NCBI RefSeq assembly: GCF_026914265.1
Contig: NC_069130.1
Location: 39,548,988 to 39,612,987 of the forward strand
DNA from: Mya arenaria
Taxonomy: Eukaryota > Mollusca > Bivalvia > Myida > Myidae
Direction: 5' to 3'
Length of the DNA stretch: 64,000 nt
The notes below the pieces were generated by a model. It was not told the DNA's origin. It saw nothing but the letters and a program-made list of their open reading frames with translations, and made no database searches. Within the stretch, counting starts at the first letter, position 1. Each line of letters opens with the position of its first letter. Shown here in pieces: positions 47,719 to 62,100 of the stretch. The translations under genes were made by a program, and so were the position numbers.

Positions 47719-50700
47719 TACAGGTCTGAAAGCTAAGGTGAATGTCACATATATCAGTTAGCCATAGTCAAGGCTATAAATTTTGTTTTTTGCTGTGATG
47801 GTCATGGTCACATGTAGAAGTTGCAGATTTGATGGACTGGGTCACAATCTAGCAGACTAGGGGCAAGGTCATGGTCATATGTTACATGTCTGAAGGGTGA
47901 GATAGGGAAAAGTGTATTGGTGTCATGTCCAAATGAAAAGGTCAAGGTCACATACATTGGTAACAGGTCAGATGGACAAGGCCGAAGTGGTTCCAGATCT
48001 GAAGGATGTGGTCAGGACTACATGAATGGGTTAAAACCGTGATGGTCATGGTCACATGTATGGGTTCAAGGTCTGGCAGACAAGGTCAAATGTAAGCGTT
48101 ACAGGTCTTTCGGATAAGGTCATGGGGTCTAAGGTCAAAATAAGGCATAATGGACCTGAAATTTGGTCACATTTAATCATAGCACATGTATATATTGGCA
48201 TAGAAAAGGTAGCATGTCAAATGAGAGCATAAAGTGAACATCTTTTGTCTGTTTTTGTTTAATTTAGTCATCCTAGGGATATTACTAAGTGCAGTTAAGA
48301 AACATTAAATAATGGTCATAGCTTTAGATGTTTTATTATCTGGTTGAATGAGTATTATCTTGAATTTAAAGTTTTTGAAAAAAGAAACAGTTATGGCGAA
48401 TGTTAAGTCTTGACATGCTGCCACAGACAACAATGCCGATGCTATGACATAAGCTTATTCTTTGAAATGCAGATGAGCTTGAAATGTAAATCATACTTTG
48501 ATATAAACATAAGCGTGTCCTTTTTGTGACATTGCTGTATTAACAATTTGTCGTGACAAATCAGAAATTCTGTGACCCGCCAACACCTACAATTTAACAT
48601 GACCTACATTGTAGTTGATTCGGATTATTTGTTATGACACGACAAGCTTGATTACAAGCCATTTTGGTTGTGATAAACTAGAGGCCATTCCCATTGTAAC
48701 GTCAAAATTGAATCAAATTATGGTCATTCATTCTGCAACGAGCACATTTCTCATCCAGTGTTTACCAAACTTGGTCTATCCGAAGTGATGCACTAATTAA
48801 CTGGCCCATTGCTAAGAATGATGAAATTAGCAAATAGCCTTTAGTAGTTCACAGAAGTATTAATGCAATTTTTATACGACCGTTCACAGAAAGAGATGTA
48901 TTATAGTTTCACCTGTGTCGCAAGTATGTTGTCCAATTGATTACTTATTGAGCTTTTGTCTGGCCCCAATTTCACAAAAAATCTTAAGCTTAACAGGCTT
49001 AAGTCGCTTATTTCAATCAGCCAAAATCATACTTATAATGGATTTTGATAAATGAAAAATGGTTTCTTCTAATTAGCATACATATTGTTCTTTTATAATT
49101 TATAAAAACTCTTAAAGAAGTAAATAAAATGCATAATATAGAACAACAAAAATAGTGAGTTTAGCTTAATCCTGTTATATACTCAAGGACTTAAGAAGTT
49201 TCGAGAAATTGGACCCTGATCATCACCAAATTTGGTCAGAATGTGTATGGGAATAAAAGCTTGGGCAGGTAACACTGAAGTAATCAGCCTTTGATTACAG
49301 AAATAACCTATATTCAGTTCTGTCTGATCACTAACTTTAGAACCCTTTGTCAGTCAGGTTTGTAAACTAGCCCTGCCGCCTCAGTGACCCTTGGATTGGC
49401 AAAAACAATATTAACATTGTTTGGTCTCAAAATAAAGCTAAACATACGACCATTTATGACCAAATATGGTGCCTCTAAATAAGAGACAGTTGTATGTTGC
49501 AACTGTTGGGAAAGGTTTGGTTTGGCCAGGCACAACCCACTTTTTATTGGTTACAAAAATTCAGTCATTGCAACTCAGATCATGTGGTCTCATCTTGAAG
49601 CAAATTCGATTACCAGCCAGATATTGCCCCAAGAATTCTACCAGAGAAATTGCCTTAGGCAGGTATTCATATAATATAATTTAGTCATTTCCTTTTGTGA
49701 GTCATTTTCTTAAGTTTCTAAATGATCATATGATATAATAACTAAATAATATCTGAAATACTTTGGCATTTCTTAACTTGAATATACATACTTTTTATTG
49801 TCTTCTTTAAAAGGACTGTACACTAGATTGGCACCAAAAAAAGTTTTTACTGTAACGAATCTCAGGACAATTATTTAATCAAATGTTTTACTTTTTGATA
49901 TCATACTTGTAAAAAAATACCAAAATGTAAAAAATTGAGTCGGAGACCGAGTTCGAACCGGTGTCGCCTAAATTGCGGTCCAGTGTTATATCCACTGTGC
50001 TACGACGGCTTACCTTAAACAGTTGGAATATTTAAGCTATTTACCTAACTTGGTAATATCATGTGATAACATCGACTAGCCAATCAGGCATAAGGAACAA
50101 ATTTTTATTGGTAGACATGCCTAGTAATATTTTTTAATGGGAAAATACGAAAAAACTGCGAAAAGTAAATTAATTGTAAATTATGTGGTTATTGATTTAG
50201 TAAGTTGCAATGCATTGTACACATGGATTTCAAGTTTGTTAGTTTTCGACAATTTTTTATTTTTTCGCTATTTCTTCATACGAAGTACAGCCCCTTTAAC
50301 ATCGACTATAAAAAATTTAAGAAATCAACTCGTTTAAGAAATCGACTTAAAGATGTTTTATGAATACCGCTGTGGATACATACTTTATTGTTAACTATGA
50401 TCAAGCCTAATCGATATAATGCTCATCAGCCAATTATATAAAACTTAGAGAAGTTATCTTTTATAGGCTAGTTATATATATAAATGATTTCATTGGTAAA
50501 TATGAATTTTCTTTTAATATTTCAGCCTTTTTTAACCAAACAAAGGACTTGACAAGTTGCATACTAATTATTTCCTGCTCTTTGAGTATGATTTAGTCCA
50601 CTTGAAACTGGCTCCGTAAAACTAATGGTATTAAATTAATCTCTTGTAAAAAGAAAAATTGACGCAATACTTGTAATTGTTAAGCAGTTTTATTGAAAAA

Positions 50701-53700
50701 AAATGTACATATTTAGTCATTATACAAACAACAAAACATAAGAAAAATACATTTTCTGAGATATATATTATTATGAAATGAAATGTTCAAAAAAATAAGA
50801 GTTGATGTTTACCTGTCTTCCATAAGTAAATGATTTTAATTTTTAACATTTGACGATTATTTCTCATCAAAATATAAGAGGGATATTTTTGAAACTGAAT
50901 CACTGAATTTTTTGAAGAAAAAAAAAACATTAATGCATTTGTTTATTAACAAAAATATTTTTATTTTAATGTAACTTTTAAAAATATTTTTTAAGTATTT
51001 ATTAATGTTTCAAACTGGAAAAATGCTACTTTCTGAAGACATATAGCATTAGTACAATACATTATTATTTACATTACATTTAATAAAATGGTATCATCAT
51101 GATCAAAATACAGTACATCCAGCATGCATAGATATTTATAGAAATTTTAACACTTCTTCCAAGAACATATTTAATTATTGCGTAAATCTTTATAAAACTT
51201 GTGAATATTAAAACAAAAACTAGAACAAGCAGACTTCAAAATAAAAACAATAAAAAAATAAAAGATTCATCCAGTTACAACTCATATAATCAACTTTCCA
51301 AATAGTAAAATCTTACTTCCGTAAAAAAGACATCTGGTTAAAACTTCCCAATTGCTAACTCAAATCAATGTTCACCATCATACAATAATCATTTCAAAGT
51401 TAACAGGCACATGGTATGGTTATGAGGAATGAAGTCGATGATCATTTCTTAAGTAGAATTTATAACACTACACGACAAATTCTGTGGTAATAGTGTCCAA
51501 CTCATGCGGAACGTCGGTGACCACTTCCTGGTACTGTTGGACACCACTCTCAGTGACAACAGTGGTTTCAACAATTTCATGTTCTCCTACATCATAGTTC
51601 ATTACGGAGTTGTCAACAATTACACCTGTGTCCATAACATCACCAGACTGGTACATATTTTCACCACTTGTAATCATATCATGCATATCGCTGACCGGTA
51701 CTCGCACCTCCTCCACAGTTTGTTCAATTCCTGCAGTATCCATTCTGTCTGCCTCTGTTTCCATTGGCTCCACATCTTCTTGCACTGTTTGAACATAAGT
51801 AACCTGCTCTACTGACTCTCCAGGGTGTATAATTGACACCTGCGGATCTGAAACTACCTGAATAATTTCTGTCATCTCATCTGGAACTTCTGTGAACTGT
51901 TGATGAGCATCTATTGTTTCTTGTGGCATTTCTGAAGCCTCAACATGGGCAATAGGAATATCTTGGACCTGTTCAATTATTTGCTGTTCCTGTGTTTCGG
52001 TTACTTGTTGCCCAACTACAGGCATTCCCAGTCCCATCTCTTCTACTTGCTGGATAGGCATCCCAGCATTTTCCACTGCTCCAGCCTCATTGTCGAATGC
52101 ATTCACTAAATCCTGCAGCTTACCATTCATTTCAGAGTCAACTTGTTCAGTTTCATCATCAAAGTCACCAACTGTGTTAGCAAAGATTTCACCGGTCTTT
52201 GCTTCTTCAGGAGGTTGTAGAACTGTTATTTGCTGTGCTGTCTGTGGAGATCTAACAATAGGTGCAGCAGAAACTACAGTTTTGACAATTTGTGCACTCC
52301 TCACTGGTGCTAAAGTTGATTCTCTCTTGTCAATGACTTGTACCATTGGTTTAACCCCAACCGCTGACTTTGGAGCAACAATTACTTCAACTTTTTTTTG
52401 CTGGCTAGGTTGAGCGGGGACTGGTTTCTTTATTTGGATAACTTTGGGTTTCACTGGGCTTTCTTTTGAGACTGAAGCAATTGAAACAAACTCAACTCTA
52501 GGCTTCACGGATCCTTCTTTGGTAGATGTTGTAACTGTAACCATTTCTGGTTTCTTAATCATAACAGGAGAGCCAGTCTCCTTTAATACTTTCACAGGGG
52601 ATTCGCTAGGCTTTGAGACTTGTACTGGTTTAAGCTCCTGTTCAACACTGTCACCTTCTGCCACTTCAATTTTTGCTTTCTCTGCCTCTCCATTTTCAAC
52701 TGGCTTCTTGGCTGCTTCCTCTGCTTTAATTTTCGCTTCTGCCTCAACTTCTTCTTTCTTTAAGATTCTGAACACTTTGAGAGTGTCACAAGATTCCTGG
52801 CTAACAATTAGCTTCTTCTTGGCATCAGTTTTGTAGAAGCAAAGCTGATAAGGCTTAACTAGACCATCTAACTTGTCTTGCAGCAGCTCCTTGTGGTTGA
52901 ACAATGTTTGTGTTCGCTTACCAGCTGAGTTGAGAATGTAGATTGTATTTTTCTCCCATTCAGTAACATAGATATTGTCTTCATCATCGCTTGTGATACC
53001 TCGAGGAGTAATCAGGTTATCACCACCAAACCCCTCGTACTTGAAGTAGATCTTCCCAGTCATGTCAACACTTACAATGTATGAGTTCTGCTTGATGCAA
53101 TCTGAGACAATAACCTGTTTCCCAGTGCTGGAGACAGTGAAGTACAGGGGAAGCTTAAACAGACGTGACCCATTTGTATCTGTCGAGACGGACTGCAGCA
53201 TATTACCAGAGTAGTCGAGCAAGTAGACCTTAAAGTGGTTGATGTCAACATCATGGTATCGGCCATCCTGTACAGATGTTAAAATGCCAGCCTTAATACA
53301 TGCAATTCCCCTGTTGGTTCCATTGGTGGTGAAGTATTCCTTCAAGGTCAATTTGCCATCGGACATAATGACCTTCTGAATACCCTCTTTTGAAAACGGC
53401 TTAGTGAAGAATGCGCAACTTGCATCAACTGGGCTGACAGAGATATCCTGGGGGATGGTGTCAAGTTGACATTGGCTAAGATACTGGAATTCTGCGCTGA
53501 ACAGTTTTATTTTCTTGTTCGCCATGTCAACAAGAATGATTTCTCCACTTGGGTACACGCTGATGCCAGTGATCCAGCATTTGCCATCTTTGTTGTCACT
53601 ATTCAGCTTGATGGTTTTCTGACATAGGAACTGGGCTTGGATTGGTCTTTCGTCTCTTTTGATCTCCTTGAACTTCTTAGCCTTAATAACCTTTTCGACT

Positions 53701-56700
53701 GTATTTTTTGCAGCTGCTTTTGATCCTGGCTTAGGCGTTGCTTTAGCTTTTGGTATCTTTGGGTTGGTTTCTGGGGCAGATGTTTTGGCAACTGCTTGTT
53801 TTGGTTTGGGAGTTGCTTTTGTTGTTGCAGATGAAGCTACCTTCTTAGCAAGTTTCTTCATTTCAGCATCATCGGAAGACGCAGGCTTGTTATATTCAAC
53901 TACTTTTGTGATCTTGATTTTAGCTTTCTCTCTACTTTCAGGAGTAGAACCTGAAACTGCCTTAGCCTCTTTCTCAAGTTTCTTCTGGAGTTTCTTCATG
54001 AGTTTTTCTGCTGGCTTCATTTCGCTTTGTTTGAAGACTTTCGGTGTATCCTCAGAATCAGATTCACTGCTTTCTTCTTCCTTTTTAGCTGGAGAATCCA
54101 CCTTTGCTTTCCCTGGTTTCTTAGCTGATCCACTGGCTTTAGGGCTTGCTTGAGCATCTGTCTTCTTGTCTTCAGGTTTCGCTTTTTTATCAATAATATA
54201 TGCCCTCAGTTCAGATACTTTTCTGTTTCCAGTTGAAGCTGGACCTTCTGTCTCATAATCTGCATATTTCTTATTTGGTGTGATGGTTCTCTTTGATGAA
54301 CTAGGAATCTCAACCTCAAAGTCATCATACTTTCTACTGGGAGTGACGACCCTACGTTTTCTAGGGGTTTCACTCTCTGGCTGTTCTTCAGCTTTCCGTT
54401 TCTTGCTTACATCAGCTGTTGGTGCAGGCCTTTCTTTTGGAGTAGCTTTTTCTTTAGGAGTAGCTTTCTCTTTAGGAGTAGGTGTCTCTTTAGGGGCTGG
54501 TGTTTCTTTAGGAGGTGCCTTTGCTGGTGCCTTTGTTCTCTTCTCAGACTCGGTTGTTTTTTTCAGCTGTGCCTTTGTGGTTTTTAACTTAGACCTTGCT
54601 GCATTTGCCTTTATTGCCTTGGCTTTATCAAGTCTGGCCCTTGTTACACTGGCAGCGGCCAACTTCTTGATCACTGAAGCAGGCTTTGCCCGGACAACCT
54701 GAATTGGAAGAAGTAATCATGTTTTAATAAGTTATGTTTAATCTCTTATATTTTGTGAAAAAGACAAAATGTAAGAAAAGAAAAATACAGGCACACTTCA
54801 AATAACTCAGTAATAATTAATAATGAGTTTTATCTCATGTAATTGTCCTTTCAAGTTTCTTCCAACATGCATGTTTTTGTATGCCACAGCTATGACAATC
54901 AGACCTTTTTATTCAGAAATTATCTTTTATATCCTTTGGGATTTAGAACAAAAAATGCAAGCAGAAACTCATGGTTAAGGCTATATATTGCTCAAAAAAT
55001 AATAAACCAGAATGCCAGTGACCATGGTAATATCTTTAATGACAATTACTCTAACAATCAGCTTAAACTCACAGCAGAAACTCCGCAGAATCAAGCAAAC
55101 AAGTACCTTAGCAACTGGCTTCTTTTCTACTTTGGCTGGCGTTTTCGCTGCTGGCTTGGCTGGCGTTTTAGCTGCTGGCTTGGCTGGCGTTTTAGCTGCT
55201 GGCTTGGCTGGTGTTTTAGCTGCTGACTTGGCTGGTGTTTTAGCTGCTTTCTTAGCTGGTGTTTTTGCTGCTGACTTGGCAGGTGTCTTTGAAGCTGCCT
55301 TTGCCGGGGTTTTGGTCGGCGTCTTGGTGGTCTTCTTTGGCTCTGGCTTTTTTACCTTAGAATTGTATGGAACAACAATTATTTCTGGGCCTTTTAAAGC
55401 ATTAAGATAAACTGGGTGAAAAACAGTCTTAACTATTTAAAGAGGCTTTTATACTGCACATATTTTTTTCCAGATATTATACAAAAAAATGCATTTTTTA
55501 ATAAATGACACCAAAAAAACAACAACACATCTGTTTATGGCCATTTACTAACCTTTGTTGATGTGACCTTTGGTGCTGGTTTCTTCACGGACTTGGGAGT
55601 TTCTTTTCTGGCGGGTGTTTTCGGAGCAGCCTTCTTAGCAGGTGTCTTGGCCTTTGTAGACTTTGGAGTGTCTGTCTTGCTTTTCTTTGCTGGAGTTGTC
55701 CTCCCCTTGTCTGAGCTCTTCCTTTTGCTGTTTGCCATCTTCCCCCTTTCCTGAAGATTAAAAAAGTTTGTTTTTTAATTAACTCAACTTCAAATTAAAG
55801 ATACAGGTCTGAAATTTTAATTCCAGAGATTTAAAGTCTAAAGATATAAAAAGAACTAAATTCAAAAAAAAGGCAGACCAATACTAAGTTCTAGGCAGAT
55901 TTGTTAAAAAACACTGCCACCTAGGCAATTGCACAAATGAATGCATTGTATGGACCATTTTCCAATCATTTTTTAGCAGTTTTATTCAGATTTACAAAAA
56001 TTATGAATGATCAAAGTTGTTGTATTCTAAAAACATGGAGAGAAATTGTGGTATCTCAGTGCTTCATAAATTATGCTCCGTCTGGACTTTAGGGGGAGAT
56101 AAAAGAAGTCAATTCCGTCTAGTAACCAAATGTAAGGTTTAACTATTTTTAATATATTTCAATGTATTAAAATAGTGAACAGTGAAAAGTATTGTTAGAA
56201 TCTGCATCAGATAAAAAAAGTTCCTACTTTGGATTTTTATACATGAATTTTTTATCAGAAGTACTTCGTGACTTACATTGCAATAGCGTGGTATTATTAC
56301 TCCAGACTGCATTTCTGTGTTTATCAATTTGTGCAAAATCTTCGATTGTGATGTAAAGTTGTTGTCAGATGTATTATGAATTTAAATGTACTCTGAGAAT
56401 ATGGTCAGTTCAACCAAATTTACATTTTGGCACACTTTCAGTGGTCGAAATTAGCACAAGCCTGCAAGCCCTGCACTGGTAAAATGTCTTTCGGGCTTGC
56501 TCAAATTCTGAATTTTATATAGCAGGGCTTGTTCAAAAATTTGATGCCAAGCAATAGTATAATAATTCGGGCTTGTTGTTCCAAAAGTCTAATTTCGATG
56601 ACTGCACTTATGTGTTATGAACGGTATTGATAAAGATTAATTTCCATTCTCACGAACACTTAAAAGGTTGGAACAACACACTGAGGAATTATAAGGTATA

Positions 56701-59134
56701 ACGAGGAAGTGCCCATCCAAATTGTATCCAGATATAGTATGATTTATAAGAAATAGAATTATGTGCTATGATAATAAAATTCATGGCAAACAAGATAAGC
56801 TTGTTTTTCTCTGATAATAATATGATCATTTGCTCATACCTACATACATCCACACACCTTAGTTTGAGATCAGGCTATTAAGTGAAACATTCTCTATAGA
56901 TATTATGCACCAGTCAATTGTAACCACGCCCCCCCCCCCCCCGGTCCGGTGGTATACCGGGGATAGCCGGGGAAAAGGGCCGTGTTTTAATGTGGCCCAG
57001 CAGGGCTGGGTGACCGTAGTGGTTTTGTCTTAGCGCCAAATATAGCGGAGATTGGGCCTTATATAGAGTCTCTGGGGTGCGGGGGCATTTGGCCTGAGTT
57101 TCTTTGCATAGGGCGGGGATTTTTCCGGGGTTGGCTGGATCGTAAGTCAAAGTTCCCGCTATAAAGGTAAATTGCTGTAAATCATGCACATGTACGGTAC
57201 CGTAACGGACCATCTGAGATAATTTCTCACTTGACCAAAATGTCCCACAGATCAAACAATGAACAGAAAAATAAACATAATAAAGAGCCTTCAAGGGACT
57301 GAATTGGTTTCGTCAGCATTGAACAACAAACAATACCAGTAGCACCTTTTAAATTAGTCCATGTAAACAGATGCTTCAGAGTCTTTGACAATTTTTGTTT
57401 TGGCGACTCTACACATCCATATCCCACTTCTTGTTTTCCTAGACAAGAATGACAGATACCAGCGTCAAGTGTATTGAATGGTAAGATAACGGGCACCTGG
57501 ACAGAAGATCTAATTAAATTTATTAACTCAAATTGTTCCCTGTAACTCCAGCTCATTGAATAAATGATGTTTTAAACGACTAACATGATTTTATGAACGA
57601 GAAGAGAGCTAAGACAGTAAGAATGCCACATATTGAATGAAAAATCTTTGAAAAACAACGACAAATTCAAAATACATTGTTTTACGCGAAGTAATTCCAC
57701 TAAATCTTCGAAATGCTCCTTTATATGAACACATTGCAGTTTTCAACAGGCTGTTTAAAACTTTCAAATGAAAAGTGCATTCCCCACCCACCAACTTTGT
57801 ATTGTTTTCGCAACAAGACTCCATCTTGGTTTTTCCCCTTGCCAATTAAGAAATGAAATTTAGTCCTGAGAACTGGTTTTCAACAAAAATTATACTGCAA
57901 AAAGATATGATTAATGATGTTTAACAAAGTACTTATAAATTCAATACCAACCGGTCAGTTCTGTACTGTAGATTTGGAAAAGTTTTCCAAATTTGACACG
58001 GAAAATGTAAACTCTATCTGCACGTCGCTTCCCTTGCTGGTCACGTGACATAAAATACTGTAAACATTCGAAAAATCAACCCTTCGTTTTTTCCGTAAAC
58101 CTTTCGGACTTTTCCGTAATCAGCCAAAACTTCGACACGAAAATCTCCGAAACGCCTTCGTTAATTTACGTTAACAATTTTAGGCTCTGTTTTAGAAGGG
58201 TTTACAGTACAGCTAAAAGCAGGGTAGTTTTGCAGGTAACAGCTAGTTGGGACGCATCGATTGATCATGATTTGCCTGAATCCAAAGATGACTTTTGAGC
58301 TTCTTTCAGATCATTTTACCCGAGTTTGAATTAATTGTGAAAGACAATATTGCAAATTGACAATACGCTGACCTTTTTTTTTAATCGCAATAGGTGGATA
58401 TACTATTACTGGTATTTATTATACATGTACATGTATGTGTATAATTTCCTATATACATTGTTATTTTGTCTAAAAAATATTTTTCTCTACTGCAAAACTA
58501 TATTTAACATTTTGAATTCAAAATTGCAGAAGACAGTTATCACATCACCGTCTGATACATTAAATCAAGTATCAATTACAAATAACACCTTTCACATACA
58601 CGTGCATCTTGCAAAATGTTTACTTATTTTTGTTGTTGTTTTTACATATTAAATTTAAAGAAACGAGCACATTTTAAATGTCCGTGATTTGTTTTCACTG
58701 GAATCTGAATTAATCTCTCTTTTTTTATATTTCGTATGAACGTTGTGGTAACAAAGCGGAACTGGAAATGATATTTCCCGGCATTTGTTTTATTACCAAT
58801 TAAGGAGCTCAAACCACTGAGATTAAATTGTTACAGTCCAAGGGGCCATAGCATAGTAATTTTTTATTAGATGAAACACAAATGAATACATTGGATTCAT
58901 GGGCGGATCCGAGGTTTGACCTGGGGGACCCATTTTCTGGACGAAACTTTTATATATAAGAGGACGCGTGTCCTCTCCCGAAGAACTGACCTTTGTTGGC
59001 TCTCAGAGATGAAATATATATTATTGAATCTTAAATGATGCTACTATATTGATAAGAAAAGTTCATTGGGATAGGTCTAGTTGGGGGGGGGGGGGGGGGG
59101 GCGCCGGAAGAAAGTGTGCTAGGACTTAACGATC

Positions 59135-59167
<33 letters not shown>

Positions 59168-62100
59168 TGATGATGATGATGATGGTGATGATGGTGGTTA
59201 ATGCATTTTGGGCGTATTTTCTTTTTCCTTCTCCGTATACGGTTTTATGGCGGGTAGGGGTGCGCATCCTCCGCATAGTGTTTGCGATACACAACTTATT
59301 CGGGTACGGTATAAACTCTTATTTGCACATCCAGGACAGGAACCTAATGATTGTTACAACACATCATGCATCTACTCAATTAACCACCCTTTTTTTCTTT
59401 CAGGCAAGTACACCCTGGCGCGGGTGCTGCCCCAGATTGTCACACAGAACCCGGAGCCCGTCACACGACACGTGCCGGAACTGGTAGCGGTCATGGAGCC
59501 ATGTGGCGTAACCGAACGAGTCAGTCTTCTGCAGGTGTTCGGAATGATCGCAAAATCTAAACCTAAGGTGAGAGGGAATGAGAGATGGGCGTTAGGGTTG
59601 GGCGAGACGGGAAATCTAAACCTAAGGTGAGAGGGAATGGGAGATGGGCGTTAGGGTTGGGCGAGACGGGAAATCTTAACCTAAGGTGAGAGGGAATGGG
59701 AGATGGGCGTTAGGGTTGGGCGAGACGGGAAATCTTAACCTAAGGTGGGAGGGAATGAAAGATGGGAGAGAGGGTTGGGCGAGACGGGAAATCTAAGCCT
59801 AAGGTGAGAGGGAATGAGAGATGGGAGTAAGGGTTGGGCGAGACGGGATTTGGTAAATGTTATAAGAGATAAAAGCGCCTACGTGCAAATTTGGTATCGC
59901 CTGCAAAGCAGAGCAAATTATAGGAATTACTTTGTCCGGAATCGTTGTAGTCCGTGACGGCGTCACACCTTTTTCCCTATTAATAATCGTGATGAAGAAC
60001 CCGGTGTAGAGTCTTAAAACTTCGTATATTCAGTGGTCATTGATACAAGATGACCCGCACTGATTTATGGGTAAGAAGGTCAAATGTCGTCGCCATGATG
60101 ACAAATTATCGGTGCGTTAGATTTTTTCTACATTATATGGGATTTTGTCGTCGCAAATTCAGGTTTCGGAGGAGTGTTGGTTTCATTTGGAACCAAATCG
60201 AAACCCCAGGTTCAATGGAGATATTGGAGGGGTTGCTGGTTTATACAGATTTTCGGTCGAAGACAGGATTAATGCTTGGGCTGGGGATGGGCTAGAGTGC
60301 CTGAAGATTATGCTAATGAGATATTTTTTATACACGCTAGTGTCATCCACTACTCAATGTGTTTGTTTTTTTGAGTTTTTTAAAAAAAATATTTGTTAAT
60401 GTTGTTTTCGTCGTTCTCTTAATCTTAGTGATATATGTTTACTTATACAAGTAAACCATATCTCATTTAAATTGTATTTTGAAGCATAACTGATGATATT
60501 GAGATACCTTTAGTTGCTCCATCGTTCAAAGAGACCATTATTTACAGCATACATCCCATTCATACATTTTCAGGTGCTGGAGGGCCACGTTGCAGCGTTC
60601 TGTAACTACCTGACCGTGAGCACACTCGTGCCTCTCATTCTCGCCATGTTTGTTGACATGGCAACTGCAAACCCCGCTGTGTTCATCGACCATGTGACCG
60701 CGCTGAAACTGCTCGCTGAACAGCAGCCAGTGTTCATACATCAAATTGTGCAGATCGTTGGGGCTGTAGGCACTGTCTCATTGGTAGGTGTTACCATGGT
60801 AACCAAGTCAATTAAAATAAACCAGTGGTTTCGAAGATGTCTATATTAACTCATTGGAAGGATTAGTGGCAACCATGACAACCAGAATGATACACCCGTG
60901 ATTAAGAACGTATCGTCCCTGTATCATTGATAGATTTAGTAGTTACCATGGCAACGAGTTAAATACAAGCAGTGCTAAAGCAGTCGGTGCACTGTCTCAT
61001 TGGAAGGTTTAGTAGTTACCATGGCAACCAGAGAAATACAAGCAATGCTAAGCAGTCGGTGCACAGTCTCATTGGAAGGTTTAGTAGTTACCATGGCAAC
61101 AAGTTTAATACAAGCAGTGCTAAAGCAGTCGGCTCACTGTCTCATTGGAAGGTTTAGTAGTAACCATGGCAACCAGTTAAACACAAGCAGTGCTAAAGAA
61201 GTCGGCTCACTGTCTTATTGGAAGGTTTAGTATTTACCATGGCAACGAGTTAAATACAAGCAGTGCTAAAACAGTCGGTGCATTGTCTCATTGGAAGGTT
61301 TAGAAATTACCATGGCAACCAGTTAAATACAAGCAGTGCTAAAGAAGTCGGCTCACTGTCTCATTGGAAGGTTTAGTAGTTACCATGGCAACCAGTTAAA
61401 CACAAGCAGTGCTTAAGAAGTCGGGTCACTGTCTTATTGGAAGGTTTAGTAGTTTACATGGTAAGAGATCAAATGCAAGCAGTGCTTTATGTGTCAGCTC
61501 TGTCTCAATGGTAGGTTTAATTGTACCAATGGCTACTTGTTAGATAGCAAAAAAAGTAGTGCTTCAGTTGTTGGCATTGTCTCAATTGTTGGGTTTAATG
61601 GCTACCATGGCAACCAGTTATATACAATTGCTTAAAGTGTCAGCACTGTCTCAGTGGAAGGTTTAGTAGTTATCATGGCAACAGTTTAAATACAAGCAAT
61701 GCTTACTGAATCGGCACTGTCGTAATGGTATGTATTGGTTACCATGAAAACAGGTTAAATTGAAGCAGTGCTTAGGGTGCAGGTGCACTGTCTCAATGCT
61801 GGGTTTACTATGGTAACTGAATATATGAAGAAAAAATATCAATCATGTTTTTCCGGTCCGGATCGAAAAATCCGACCCTCAGGCACGCTGCGTGGCCGGT
61901 AACTCGGCAAGCCCAAATGATAGATACTTATAGTCTCAATAATAGCTGACGACATTTGTATTTCATGTATGAAGATATTCATTAAGTGTTACACATACAA
62001 TAGTTGATCATGTTGTAATCAGTTATGACAGTCACATTGGTAGACTGTTAATTACCATAAAAAGTATTTTAAATTTAGAAATGTTAAAAGGAATGGAAAC

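Noticed and set aside
49938..50010. Functional tRNA gene on the minus strand
   Set aside because: Acceptor stem mismatches and no clear anticodon arm; it sits inside a TIR element.
51504..54702. Plus-strand frames opposite the nested gene
   Set aside because: Antisense shadows of a long lysine/proline-rich coding exon.
55012..55410. 132-codon plus-strand frame rich in A, G, L and V
   Set aside because: Antisense of the KTPAK-encoding exon 2.
56914..57294. 126-codon minus frame as a gene
   Set aside because: Lies in a GC-rich repeat-like island with a poly-C run and shows no recognisable domain.
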